Part shown: positions 56,764 through 64,000 of the stretch, piece after piece | How the letters are laid out: each line of letters starts with the position of its first letter | Position numbering within the stretch: the first letter of the stretch is position 1 | From: Azospirillum sp. TSO35-2 | Lineage (GTDB): Bacteria; Pseudomonadota; Alphaproteobacteria; Azospirillales; Azospirillaceae | DNA: 64,000 nt | Direction of reading: 5' to 3' | Assembly: GCF_003116095.1 (NCBI RefSeq) | Contig: NZ_LGRA01000021.1 | Coordinates: forward strand, 2,828,025 to 2,892,024 | Notes under the pieces: model-generated | The model's input: only the letters and a program-made list of their open reading frames with translations | Databases searched by the model: none | Told to the model about the DNA's origin: nothing | Made by a program: the position numbers and the translations under genes

Positions 56764-57714
56764 ATGACCCCGCTCCGTCTCGTCTTCATGGGCACGCCCG
56801 ACTTCGCCGTGCCCAGCCTCGCCGCGCTGATCGAGGCGGGGCACCGGGTCGTCTGCGTCTACAGCCAGCCGCCGCGCCCGGCCGGCCGCGGACAGCAGGT
56901 GCAGGCCTCGCCGGTCCAGCGCTTCGCCGAGCAGCACGGCATCCCGGTGCGCCATCCCAAGAGCCTGCGCAACGCCGAGGCGCAGGCGGAGTTCGCCGCG
57001 CTGGACGCCGATGTCGCGGTGGTCGCTGCCTATGGCCTGATCCTGCCGCAGCCGGTGCTGGACGCGCCGCGCCTGGGCTGCGTCAACGTCCATGGCTCGC
57101 TGCTGCCGCGCTGGCGCGGGGCGGCGCCGATCCAGCGCGCCATCCTGGCCGGCGACGCCGAAACCGGGATCACCATCATGCAGATGGACGTCGGGCTCGA
57201 CACCGGCGCCATGCTGTCGAAAGAAGCGGTGGCGATCACCCCCGCCACCACCGCCACCAGCCTGCACGACGAGTTGGCGGCGCTCGGCGCCCGCATGGTC
57301 GTCCCGGCGCTGGCGGGGCTGGCCGCCGGCACGCTCACCGCGGTGCCGCAGCCGGAGGAGGGCGTGACCTACGCCGCCAAGCTGACGCGCGAGGACGGCC
57401 GGCTCGACTGGACCCAGCCGGCGGCCTTCGTCGAGCGGCAGGTGCGGGCGCTGACCCCCTGGCCCGGCTGCTGGTTTGATGCGGCGGCCGGTGAGCGCAT
57501 CAAGGTGCTGGCGGCGGAGCCGGTGCCCGGCCGGTCCGGCGTGCCCGGCACGCTGCTGGACGGCGGCGACCTGACCGTGGCCTGCGCCGATGGCGCGGTG
57601 CGGCTGACCCGGGTGCAGCGGCCAGGCAAGGCGCCGGTCGACGGCGCCGCCTTCCTGCGCGGCTTCGCGCTCGGCGTCGGCCAGCCGGTGTCGGCCGAAG
57701 CCGTCGCGGACTGA
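56764..57714 (+). CDS. fmt: Methionyl-tRNA formyltransferase
   Basis: Encodes 316 residues. It transfers a formyl group from 10-formyl-THF to initiator Met-tRNA. The N-terminal formyltransferase domain carries GTPDFAVPSLAAL, then VHGSLLPRWRGAAPIQRAI with the catalytic Asn/His region (CVNVHGSLLP), and QMDVGLDTGAML. The C-terminal domain (about 210-310) binds tRNA. It follows def directly, and its stop is 5 bp before truA. Confidence 0.97.
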   Translation: MTPLRLVFMGTPDFAVPSLAALIEAGHRVVCVYSQPPRPAGRGQQVQASPVQRFAEQHGIPVRHPKSLRNAEAQAEFAALDADVAVVAAYGLILPQPVLDAPRLGCVNVHGSLLPRWRGAAPIQRAILAGDAETGITIMQMDVGLDTGAMLSKEAVAITPATTATSLHDELAALGARMVVPALAGLAAGTLTAVPQPEEGVTYAAKLTREDGRLDWTQPAAFVERQVRALTPWPGCWFDAAAGERIKVLAAEPVPGRSGVPGTLLDGGDLTVACADGAVRLTRVQRPGKAPVDGAAFLRGFALGVGQPVSAEAVAD

Positions 57715-57719
57715 CCGCC

Positions 57720-58457
57720 GTGCAGCGCTGGAAACTGACCGTCGAGTATGACGGCCGTCCCTTCGTCGGCTGGCAGCGCCAGGACAACGGCCCCTCGGTG
57801 CAGCAGAACTTGGAGGAGGCGGTGCAGCGCCTGTCGGGCGAAACCGTGCGCGTCCATGGCTCCGGCCGGACCGACGCCGGGGTGCACGCGCTGGGGCAGG
57901 TCTGCCATTTCGACCTGGAGCGGCCCTTCACCGGGCTGAAGCTGCGCGACGCCCTGAACTTCCACCTGAAGCCGGCCCCCATCGCCGTGCTGGAGGTGGA
58001 GCCGGCGGCGGACGATTTCCACGCCCGCCTGACCTCGACCGGCCGCGCCTATGTCTACCGCATCGTCAACCGGCGGGCGCCGCTGGCGCTGGAATCCGGC
58101 CGGGCGTGGCACGTCACCCGGCCGCTGAACGCCGAGGCGATGCACGAGGCGGCGCAGCTGCTGGTCGGCCAGCATGATTTCACCAGTTTCCGCGCCTCAC
58201 TCTGTCAGGCGAAATCGCCGGTGAAGACGCTCGACCGGCTCGACGTGGAGCGCGAGGGCGAGGAGATCCGCGTCCACGCCGCCGCGCGCTCCTTCCTGCA
58301 CCACCAGGTCCGCAACATGGTCGGCACGCTGGAACTGGTCGGCGCCGGAAAATGGACCGCCGACGACCTGCGCCGCGCGCTGGACGCCCGCGACCGCGCC
58401 AAGGCCGGCCCGACCTGCCCGCCGGACGGGCTCTATTTCGTCGCGGCGCGTTACTGA
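57720..58457 (+). CDS. truA: tRNA pseudouridine(38-40) synthase
   Basis: Encodes 245 residues from a GTG start. TruA converts uridines 38-40 of many tRNAs. The motif GSGRTDAGVHALGQV holds the catalytic Asp52. WKLTVEYDGRPFVGWQRQ opens the fold, and LHHQVRNMVGTL near the C-terminus is typical. It starts 5 bp after fmt and overlaps the 3' end of a convergent LysR gene by 7 bp. Confidence 0.97.
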   Translation: MQRWKLTVEYDGRPFVGWQRQDNGPSVQQNLEEAVQRLSGETVRVHGSGRTDAGVHALGQVCHFDLERPFTGLKLRDALNFHLKPAPIAVLEVEPAADDFHARLTSTGRAYVYRIVNRRAPLALESGRAWHVTRPLNAEAMHEAAQLLVGQHDFTSFRASLCQAKSPVKTLDRLDVEREGEEIRVHAAARSFLHHQVRNMVGTLELVGAGKWTADDLRRALDARDRAKAGPTCPPDGLYFVAARY

Positions 58458-59335
58458 GCGGTTCCCTCCAGCAGCGCCCGTTCCGCCGCGAAGACCGCCA
58501 CCAGATGGTCGATGACCACCCGCACCCGCGGCACCGCGCGGCGGTCGCGGTGGACCAGCAGCCACGCCTCGCGCGACAGCGGCGGCCCGATCAGCGGGCG
58601 GCGCTCCAGCCCGGCGATGCCGTCCGCCAGCAGGCAGGGCAGCAGCGCGAGACCGAAACCCGCCACCGCCGCGGCGGCCTGACCCTGGACGCTGTTGGAG
58701 CGGAAGGCGACCCGCCGGCCGCCGCCATGGCGGGCCAGCCACAGCGCCTCCGGCAGTTCCGCCATCGATTCGTCGTAGGCGATCAGCGTGTCGGGGGCGT
58801 CCGGCGCGCCGTAGAGGCCATAACCCAGCGTGGCGAGCCGTCGCCCGACCAGATCGCCACGCTGCGGCCGGGCCAGCCGGATCGCCAGGTCGGCCTCGCG
58901 CCGGGCGAGGCTGAGCGCGCGGTTGTCGGCGATGACCTCCAGCTCCAACCCGGGATGGGCGGCGCGCAGCGGGCCCAGCCGCGGGATGACGAAGCGGTCG
59001 GCCAGCGCCTGGGTCATGGTCAGCCGCAAATTGCCGGTCAGCCCGGTGTCGGCGCCCGCGCGGCGGCGGATCGCCTGGGCGCGGTCGTCCATCGCCTCGG
59101 CCAGCGCGCGGACGCTCTCGCCCTCCTCGGTCAGGGCGTAGCCGTCGGGCCGGCGTTCCATCAGCGTGCGGCCGAGCGTCTGTTCCAGCGCCGCCAGCCG
59201 CCGCCCGACGGTGGCGTGGCTCAGCCGCAGGGCGCGGGCCGCCGCCGACAGGCTGCCGGCGCGCGCCAGCTCCAGGAAGACGCGGAGGTCGTCCCAGTCC
59301 AGTGGGGTGGAGCCTGTGAAATTCTGAACAGTCAT
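58451..59335 (-). CDS. LysR-type transcriptional regulator
   Basis: Encodes 294 residues. The helix-turn-helix lies at about 13-72 (DDLRVFLELARAGSLSAAARALRLSHATVGRRL). The effector domain (about 95-290) opens LTGNLRLTMTQALADRF. It is divergent from a cysteine hydrolase gene with an 81-bp shared promoter region containing an ATGG-CCGT-CCAT palindrome (59352-59363) that could be part of its site. The 3' end overlaps truA by 7 bp. Confidence 0.93.
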   Translation of the reverse strand: MTVQNFTGSTPLDWDDLRVFLELARAGSLSAAARALRLSHATVGRRLAALEQTLGRTLMERRPDGYALTEEGESVRALAEAMDDRAQAIRRRAGADTGLTGNLRLTMTQALADRFVIPRLGPLRAAHPGLELEVIADNRALSLARREADLAIRLARPQRGDLVGRRLATLGYGLYGAPDAPDTLIAYDESMAELPEALWLARHGGGRRVAFRSNSVQGQAAAAVAGFGLALLPCLLADGIAGLERRPLIGPPLSREAWLLVHRDRRAVPRVRVVIDHLVAVFAAERALLEGTAQ

Positions 59336-59351
59336 GGTGCAAGGATAGCGA

Positions 59352-59363
59352 ATGGCCGTCCAT
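59352..59363. promoter_or_regulatory. Short palindrome in the LysR/hydrolase divergent promoter
   Basis: ATGG (59352-59355) and CCAT (59360-59363) flank CCGT between the divergent LysR and isochorismatase genes. It is small and its spacing does not match the T-N11-A consensus well, so it is only a candidate operator. Confidence 0.3.
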
Positions 59364-59416
59364 CGGTGAACCGGGCAGGATCACCGCATCGACACCACCG
59401 ACCGGAGCGTTCCGCC

Positions 59417-60022
59417 ATGACCGACCACCCGCCCCAAACGCTGCGCCAGATCGTCGGCGCGCCGCAGCACCCGAGCCCGCTCGACAAGGCGGTGCTGGTG
59501 CTGATCGACCTTCAGCGCGAATACACCGACGGTGCCCTGCGCCTGTCGGGCGTCGACGCGGCGGTGGAGCGGGCGGCGGCCTTGCTGGACCTCGCGCGGG
59601 CCAACCGCGTGCCGGTGATCCACATCGTGCATCACACCGCGCCCGGCGCGCCGCTGTTCGACCCGGCCGGCCCGCTGGCGGCGATCGTCCCGGCGGTGGC
59701 GCCGCGCGAGGGCGAGCCGGTCATCGTCAAGCGCCTCGCCAACGCCTTCGCCGGCACCGACCTGGAGGCGGTGGCGCGCGACACCGGTCGGACCGAGATG
59801 ATCATCGCCGGCTTCATGACCCACAACTGTGTCAGCAGCACCGCGCGCTCCGCCGTCGATCACGGCTGGCGGGTGACGGTGGTGGCGTCGGCGACCGCGA
59901 CCCGCGACCTGCCCGACGGCCGGGGCGGGGTGGTGCCGGCGGCCGACATCCAGCGCGGCGTGCTGACCGGCCTGTCCGACAGCCTCGCCGTGGTGGTGGA
60001 GGATGCCGCGGCCTGGGGGTGA
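59417..60022 (+). CDS. Cysteine hydrolase (isochorismatase family)
   Basis: Encodes 201 residues. The catalytic triad positions are in place: Asp in VLVLIDLQREY, Lys in VIVKRLANAF and Cys in MTHNCVSSTARSA. Family members hydrolyse small amides or ureides such as nicotinamide, N-carbamoyl compounds or ureidoacrylate. The HIVHHTAPGAP segment is common in this subgroup, but the substrate is unresolved. It is divergent from and probably controlled by the LysR regulator at 58451-59335. Confidence 0.93.
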   Translation: MTDHPPQTLRQIVGAPQHPSPLDKAVLVLIDLQREYTDGALRLSGVDAAVERAAALLDLARANRVPVIHIVHHTAPGAPLFDPAGPLAAIVPAVAPREGEPVIVKRLANAFAGTDLEAVARDTGRTEMIIAGFMTHNCVSSTARSAVDHGWRVTVVASATATRDLPDGRGGVVPAADIQRGVLTGLSDSLAVVVEDAAAWG

Positions 60023-60061
60023 GGGAGGGGAGGGGGCGCGCGCCGCACGCCCCCTGCATCC

Positions 60062-61678
60062 TTACTTCTTCTCGGCCTTCCAGTAGTAGTTGGTGTCGAA
60101 GCTCGGCCCCCAGACCAGACCCGAGACGGTCTTGCGCTCCGCGATCATCTCGGTCTGCTGGAACATGATGACGAAGGGCGAATCGGCCAGGACCGAGCGT
60201 TGCAGCTCCTCGTACATCTGGGCGCGCTTGGCGCTGTCGCGCTCCTCCACCGCGGCGGCGGTCTTCTTCGTCAGTTCCGGGATGTCCCAGGCGTTGCGCC
60301 AAGCCAGCGGCTTGGACTTGGCGTTGTCGCTGTTGTCGGGGTTGGAGGCGAAGGTGTCGGCGTTGGAGTTCGGGTCCTGGTAGTCGGCGCCCCACTGCTG
60401 GATCATCAGTTCGTGGTTGCGGGCGCGGTATTTGGTCAGGACCTGCTTGCCGTCGCCGGGGATGATCTCGATCTTCACGCCGGCCTTGGCGGCGCTGGCC
60501 TGGATCGCTTGGGCCATGTCCTGGGTCGGGTTGGTGTTGCGGACGTCCATCGACACGGTGAAGCCGTCGGGATAGCCGGCCTTGGTCAGCAGTTCCTTCG
60601 CCTTGGCGGGATCGTACTTGTAGGGGTTCTCGTTCACCGCGCCCAGGAAGCCCTTGGGCAGGAAGGCCTGGTGGACGGCACCGATGCCGTTCATGATCGT
60701 GCTGGCCATGCCGTCGTAATCGACGAGGTACTTGAACGCCTCGCGCACCTCCGGCTTGGCCAGCGCCGGGACCTTCTGGTTCAGGCTGACATACCACAGC
60801 GTGCCCTTGGGCGCCTGGACCAGCCGGATGACGTCGCTGGCCTTCAGCGGCTCGAACTGCTCGGGCTTCAGGTTGCGCGCAACGTCGACGTCGCCCTTCT
60901 CCAGCAGCAGGCGCTGGGTCGCCGGTTCGGGGATGTGGCGGATCAGCACCCGCTTCATCTTGGGCGCGCCGCGCCAGTATTTCGGGTTGGCGTCGAAGGA
61001 CAGCAGCTCGCTCGCCTTCCACTGCTTCAGAACGAACGGGCCGGAGCCGGCGGAGTTGGTCTTCAGCCAGCTGGTGCCGAAATCGCCGTCCTTCTCCTTG
61101 GTCTTCACCAGCTTGGCATCGACGATCGACGCCACGTCGGCGGTCAGGCAGTAGAGCACGAAGGTCGGGGCGTAGGCCTTGTCGGTGGTGAAGACCAGCG
61201 TGCGAGGGTCGGTCGCCCGCACCATCTGGTCGACGTTCTCCGGCGTCAGGCCGAACTGGGTCAGGATGAAGGCCGGCCCCTTGTTCAGCTTGACGGCGCG
61301 GGCAAAGGACCACGCCACGTCCTCGGCGGTCAGCGGGTTCCCGGAATGGAAGGCGATGCCGTCGCGGATCTTGAAGGTGAAGGTCTTGCCGTCGGGCGAG
61401 ACGGTCCAGCTTTCGGCGACCTCGCCCTCGATCTTGCTGACGTCCTCGACGTCGAAATGGATCAGGCGGTCATAGACCTGGGCGCTGTATTCGGCGCCCG
61501 ACAGCTCGAAGATCTCCGCCGGGTCGAGGCTGACGATGTCGTCGAACTGCCACGCCATCACCAGCGAGTCCTTCGGCGTTTCGGCGGCGGCCGGCGTCAC
61601 GGTCATCAGGCCGGCGAGTGCGAGAGCGGCGGCGCCGAGGATCGTGTGTCCGATCAGGCCGCGCTTGAAGCTGGTCAT
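60062..61678 (-). CDS. Oligopeptide/dipeptide ABC substrate-binding protein (family 5)
   Basis: Encodes 538 residues. The Sec signal peptide ends near TPAAAE. The SBP-5 fold shows VMAWQFDDIVSLDPAEIFELSG, IRDGIAFHSGNPLTAEDVAWSF, NSAGSGPFVLKQW and VREAFKYLVDYDGMA, typical of DppA/OppA-like binding proteins that carry peptides, nickel-chelates or glycosides. No permease or ATPase gene is adjacent, so it is an orphan like the TRAP protein at 25451. The gene lies convergent to the isochorismatase gene. Confidence 0.93.
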   Translation of the reverse strand: MTSFKRGLIGHTILGAAALALAGLMTVTPAAAETPKDSLVMAWQFDDIVSLDPAEIFELSGAEYSAQVYDRLIHFDVEDVSKIEGEVAESWTVSPDGKTFTFKIRDGIAFHSGNPLTAEDVAWSFARAVKLNKGPAFILTQFGLTPENVDQMVRATDPRTLVFTTDKAYAPTFVLYCLTADVASIVDAKLVKTKEKDGDFGTSWLKTNSAGSGPFVLKQWKASELLSFDANPKYWRGAPKMKRVLIRHIPEPATQRLLLEKGDVDVARNLKPEQFEPLKASDVIRLVQAPKGTLWYVSLNQKVPALAKPEVREAFKYLVDYDGMASTIMNGIGAVHQAFLPKGFLGAVNENPYKYDPAKAKELLTKAGYPDGFTVSMDVRNTNPTQDMAQAIQASAAKAGVKIEIIPGDGKQVLTKYRARNHELMIQQWGADYQDPNSNADTFASNPDNSDNAKSKPLAWRNAWDIPELTKKTAAAVEERDSAKRAQMYEELQRSVLADSPFVIMFQQTEMIAERKTVSGLVWGPSFDTNYYWKAEKK

Positions 61679-61899
61679 CCCTGTGATCTCCCTGGAGGCC
61701 CGTTCGGGCGCTGTTCCCGGCCGGAATCATCCCGCCGTATTCAGCGGCCTGTCAAGCCGGCCAGGGGTCGGGGAGGCAAAAGGAAGGCGGCGGAGACGCG
61801 GGCGCTGCGGGTTGCATTTCGCCGGGAAAGCGCCTAGCTCCTAACCTCTTTCGGCATCATCCTTGCTTCAATCGGTTTTCGGCAGAAGGACACCCCGTC

Positions 61900-62925
61900 A
61901 TGGGCTACACCGTCGCGGTCATCGGCGCCACCGGCAATGTCGGGCGTGAGATCCTGCAAACGCTGGCCGAGCGGAAGTTCCCGGCCGACAAGGTCATCGC
62001 CCTGGCCTCCGAGAAATCGATCGGCCAGGAGGTGTCCTATGGCGAGGACGACATCCTCAAGGTCCAGGACATCGCCAAGTTCGACTTCAAGGGCGTCGAC
62101 ATCGCGCTGTTCTCATCCGGCTCCAAGGTCTCGGCCGCCCATGTTCCGCGCGCCGCGGCGGCCGGCTGTGTGGTGATCGACAACAGCTCGCAGTTCCGCA
62201 TGGACCCCGATGTGCCGCTGGTGGTGCCGGAGGTGAACCCGCAGGCGCTGGCCGGATTCCGCCAGCGCAACATCGTCGCCAACCCCAGCGGCCCGACCAT
62301 CCAGATGGTGATGGCGCTGAAGCCGCTGCACGACCGTTTCGCGATTCGCCGGGTCGTGGTGTCGACCTACCAGGCGGTGTCGAGCGTCGGCGTCGGCAAG
62401 GAGGCGATGGACGAGCTGTTCACCCAGACCCGCGCCATCTTCGTCAACGATCCCATCGTCAAGAGCGTCTTCCCCAAGCAGATCGCCTTCAACGTCATCC
62501 CGCAGATCGACAGCGTCATGGAAGACGGCTCGACCCGCGAGGAGTGGAAGATGATGGTGGAGACCAAGAAGATCCTGGATCCCAAGATCAAGCTGTCCGC
62601 CACCTGCGTCCGCGTCCCGGTCTTCATCGGCAACGCCGAATCGGTCACCATCGAGACCGACGAGCCGATCACCGCCGAGGAGGCCCGCGATCTCCTGCGC
62701 GTGTTCCCCGGCCTGCAGGTGGTCGACCAGCAGACCAACGACGGTTACATCACCCCGGTCGAGGTCGCCGGCGACAACCCGGTCTTCATCAGCCGCATCC
62801 GCGAGGATTTCTCGGTCGAGAACGGCCTGTCCTTCTGGTCCGTCGCCGACAACCTGCGCAAGGGGTCCGCCCTGAACGCCGTGCAGATCGCCGAGCGGCT
62901 GGTGCGGGACCATCTGGAGGGCTGA
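61900..62925 (+). CDS. asd: Aspartate-semialdehyde dehydrogenase homologue lacking catalytic Cys and His
   Basis: Encodes 341 residues, the normal Asd length. The NADP-binding AVIGATGNVGREILQTL motif, SSGSKVSAAHVPRAAAAGC, SQFRMDPDVPLVVPEVNP and VSTYQ motif (the active-site Gln) are all present. However, the catalytic Cys motif NPNCSTIQ reads NPSGPTIQ (Gly131 in place of Cys), and the catalytic His in GHSEAV is Asn245 in GNAESV. A two-residue insertion follows VSTYQ (VSTYQAVSSVGVGKEAMDEL). These residues are required for the phosphorylating reductive step in lysine/threonine/methionine synthesis. The sequence is otherwise intact with no frameshift, so it is a pseudoenzyme or has a different activity. 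An active asd should exist elsewhere in the genome. Confidence 0.9.
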   Translation: MGYTVAVIGATGNVGREILQTLAERKFPADKVIALASEKSIGQEVSYGEDDILKVQDIAKFDFKGVDIALFSSGSKVSAAHVPRAAAAGCVVIDNSSQFRMDPDVPLVVPEVNPQALAGFRQRNIVANPSGPTIQMVMALKPLHDRFAIRRVVVSTYQAVSSVGVGKEAMDELFTQTRAIFVNDPIVKSVFPKQIAFNVIPQIDSVMEDGSTREEWKMMVETKKILDPKIKLSATCVRVPVFIGNAESVTIETDEPITAEEARDLLRVFPGLQVVDQQTNDGYITPVEVAGDNPVFISRIREDFSVENGLSFWSVADNLRKGSALNAVQIAERLVRDHLEG

Positions 62926-63017
62926 CGGCACGTGCCGGTTTGATCGGACCGCGCCCCACCTTCCCACCCGCCCGAATTGTCGGTAGGCTGAACAATCCCT
63001 CCTGACCGGGCGGTTCC

Positions 63018-64000
63018 GTGCTCCTCCGCGTCCTGCCGCTGTTGGCCGCTCTCCTGTTGCTGCTCACCGGGTGCGGCGTCGACGCCGACCAGGACACGCT
63101 GTGCCGCAAGCTGATCCCCGCCTTCGAGTCCGATCCGGTCACCGACGTGGCCGCGCGGACCGATCCGCAGGACAAGCGCGTCGTCCGCGTCGACTACCGC
63201 AGCGGCGGCCAGCCCCACTGGGTCGCCTGCCGCTTCGCCGGCACCGCGATGGAGGAGGGGCGGCGGACGCTGACCGCGGTGGCCACCGACCGCACCGGTT
63301 GGCTGCGCGAGATGCGCTTCGCCATGCTGCTGCAATGGGCCCGCATCAAGCCGCCCCATCTCTTTGCCGTACCGGCCGCGGAGGTGGCGCGGCCGGCGGC
63401 GACGCGCTGGACGCCGCTGCTGTTCCTGCTGCAGCAGATCGTCAACGCGGCGACGGTCGCCTGCGTCTATGGGCTGCTGGCGCTGGGCTACACGCTGGTC
63501 TACGCCATCCTCGGCCAGATCAACCTGGCGCTGGGCGAGCTGACCATGCTGGGCGCCATGCAGACCGCCATCGCCGCCGCCGGGCTGGGCATGGCCGGCT
63601 GGGCGAGCTGGCCGCCGGCGGTGCTGGCCGCCGTGCTGCTGGTGATGGGCTTCACCGCGGTGCAGGGCTGGACGATGGACCGGCTGGTGTTCCGCCGCCT
63701 GCGCGGGGTGCGCAGCCACACGCCGCTGATCGTCGCGGTCGGGCTGTCGGTCACCTACCAGGAGGGGGTGCGGCTGCTGCACGGCGCCCGCGACTGGTGG
63801 CCGGCGCCGGTGCTGGCCGATCGCCACACGCTGTTCAACGACGGCGCCTTCACCGTCACGGCGCTGTCCTCGCAACTGGCGATCCTGATGCTGACCGGCG
63901 GGCTGTACGCCTTGCTGTGGGGGATCATGCAGCGAACGGCGTTCGGCCGGGCGCACCGCGCCTGCACCGACGACGTCGCGGCGGCGGAGCTGGTCGGGGT
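63018..64000 (+). CDS. Branched-chain amino-acid ABC permease (LivH-like) with lipoprotein-like N-terminus, 3' partial
   Basis: A GTG start at 63018 opens a frame that is uninterrupted to the window end (327 complete codons). The first 16 residues are very hydrophobic and end in LTGC, a perfect lipobox. About 110 polar residues with several Cys follow (CRKLIPAFES, WVACRFAG). The permease core begins near residue 135 with TVACVYGLLALGYTLVYAILGQINLALGELTMLGA, and the FGRAHRACTDDVAAAELVGV block near the end is the LivH/LivM signature. LivH forms the membrane channel of the branched-chain amino-acid importer. The lipoprotein-like extension is unusual for a permease. The gene is cut by the window edge. 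Confidence 0.85.
   Translation, partial: MLLRVLPLLAALLLLLTGCGVDADQDTLCRKLIPAFESDPVTDVAARTDPQDKRVVRVDYRSGGQPHWVACRFAGTAMEEGRRTLTAVATDRTGWLREMRFAMLLQWARIKPPHLFAVPAAEVARPAATRWTPLLFLLQQIVNAATVACVYGLLALGYTLVYAILGQINLALGELTMLGAMQTAIAAAGLGMAGWASWPPAVLAAVLLVMGFTAVQGWTMDRLVFRRLRGVRSHTPLIVAVGLSVTYQEGVRLLHGARDWWPAPVLADRHTLFNDGAFTVTALSSQLAILMLTGGLYALLWGIMQRTAFGRAHRACTDDVAAAELVG

Overview
The window is about 64 kb of uniformly GC-rich alphaproteobacterial chromosome. The gene content points to Rhodospirillales and most likely Azospirillum. Supporting evidence includes a cowN gene (protects nitrogenase from CO, so the host is probably a diazotroph), an RpoE-ChrR sigma/anti-sigma pair, two GGAAC-N17-CGTT promoters of the alphaproteobacterial general-stress sigma EcfG, a double cold-shock-domain protein, MoeA fused to a periplasmic-binding-like domain, and many sensor and c-di-GMP proteins. 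No rRNA, tRNA, transposase, prophage or CRISPR array was seen. The species call is inference.

Layout. 1-8.6 kb: cold-shock protein (cut by the window edge), small stress-type proteins (DUF2934, CBS), NnrU, DedA, an EcfG-driven pair of DUF4398/OmpA lipoproteins, a phospholipase-D-like enzyme, a secreted low-complexity protein, and an amidoligase plus class-I amidotransferase operon. 9-22 kb: hybrid histidine kinase, acnA, methyltransferases, NUDIX, exonuclease, YciI, EVE and acs. 22.3-31.7 kb: a pair of membrane-anchored coiled-coil proteins, an SDR with a divergent LysR regulator, an orphan TRAP binding protein, OmpA, cupin, lpxD, trmJ, cowN and a PQQ-type sugar dehydrogenase. 32-41.7 kb: a co-directional run of hybrid kinase, REC-GGDEF cyclase, degenerate MoeA and MoeA-PBP, followed by rpoE-chrR. 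41.7-46.6 kb: VUT transporter, cimA, a beta-hydroxyacid dehydrogenase, a TerB-like protein and an AEC transporter. 46.6-48.03 kb: a sharply bounded AT-rich island with one unknown membrane protein. 48-64 kb: DinG-type helicase, mtgA, a FliL-like protein, DEAD-box RNA helicase, a stress-type FMN-binding protein with its own EcfG promoter, cobS and a phosphatase, def-fmt-truA, a LysR/isochorismatase pair, an oligopeptide-type binding protein, an asd-like gene and the start of a LivH-type permease.

How they work together. Housekeeping genes (acnA, acs, cimA, def-fmt-truA, cobS) are mixed with stress and signalling genes. Three sigma-dependent circuits can be read directly: EcfG at 2811 and 54583-54608, and an RpoE-type promoter in front of rpoE-chrR with a tandemly duplicated -35 block.

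The most unusual observations are these: an aspartate-semialdehyde dehydrogenase homologue lacking both the catalytic Cys and the catalytic His; a cowN that has lost its stop codon and runs 230 bp into the convergent gene; a 15-codon mini-ORF bridging rpoE and chrR with ATGA overlaps at both ends; the AT-rich island that also supplies the last codons of the helicase gene; and a degenerate MoeA beside a MoeA-PBP fusion.
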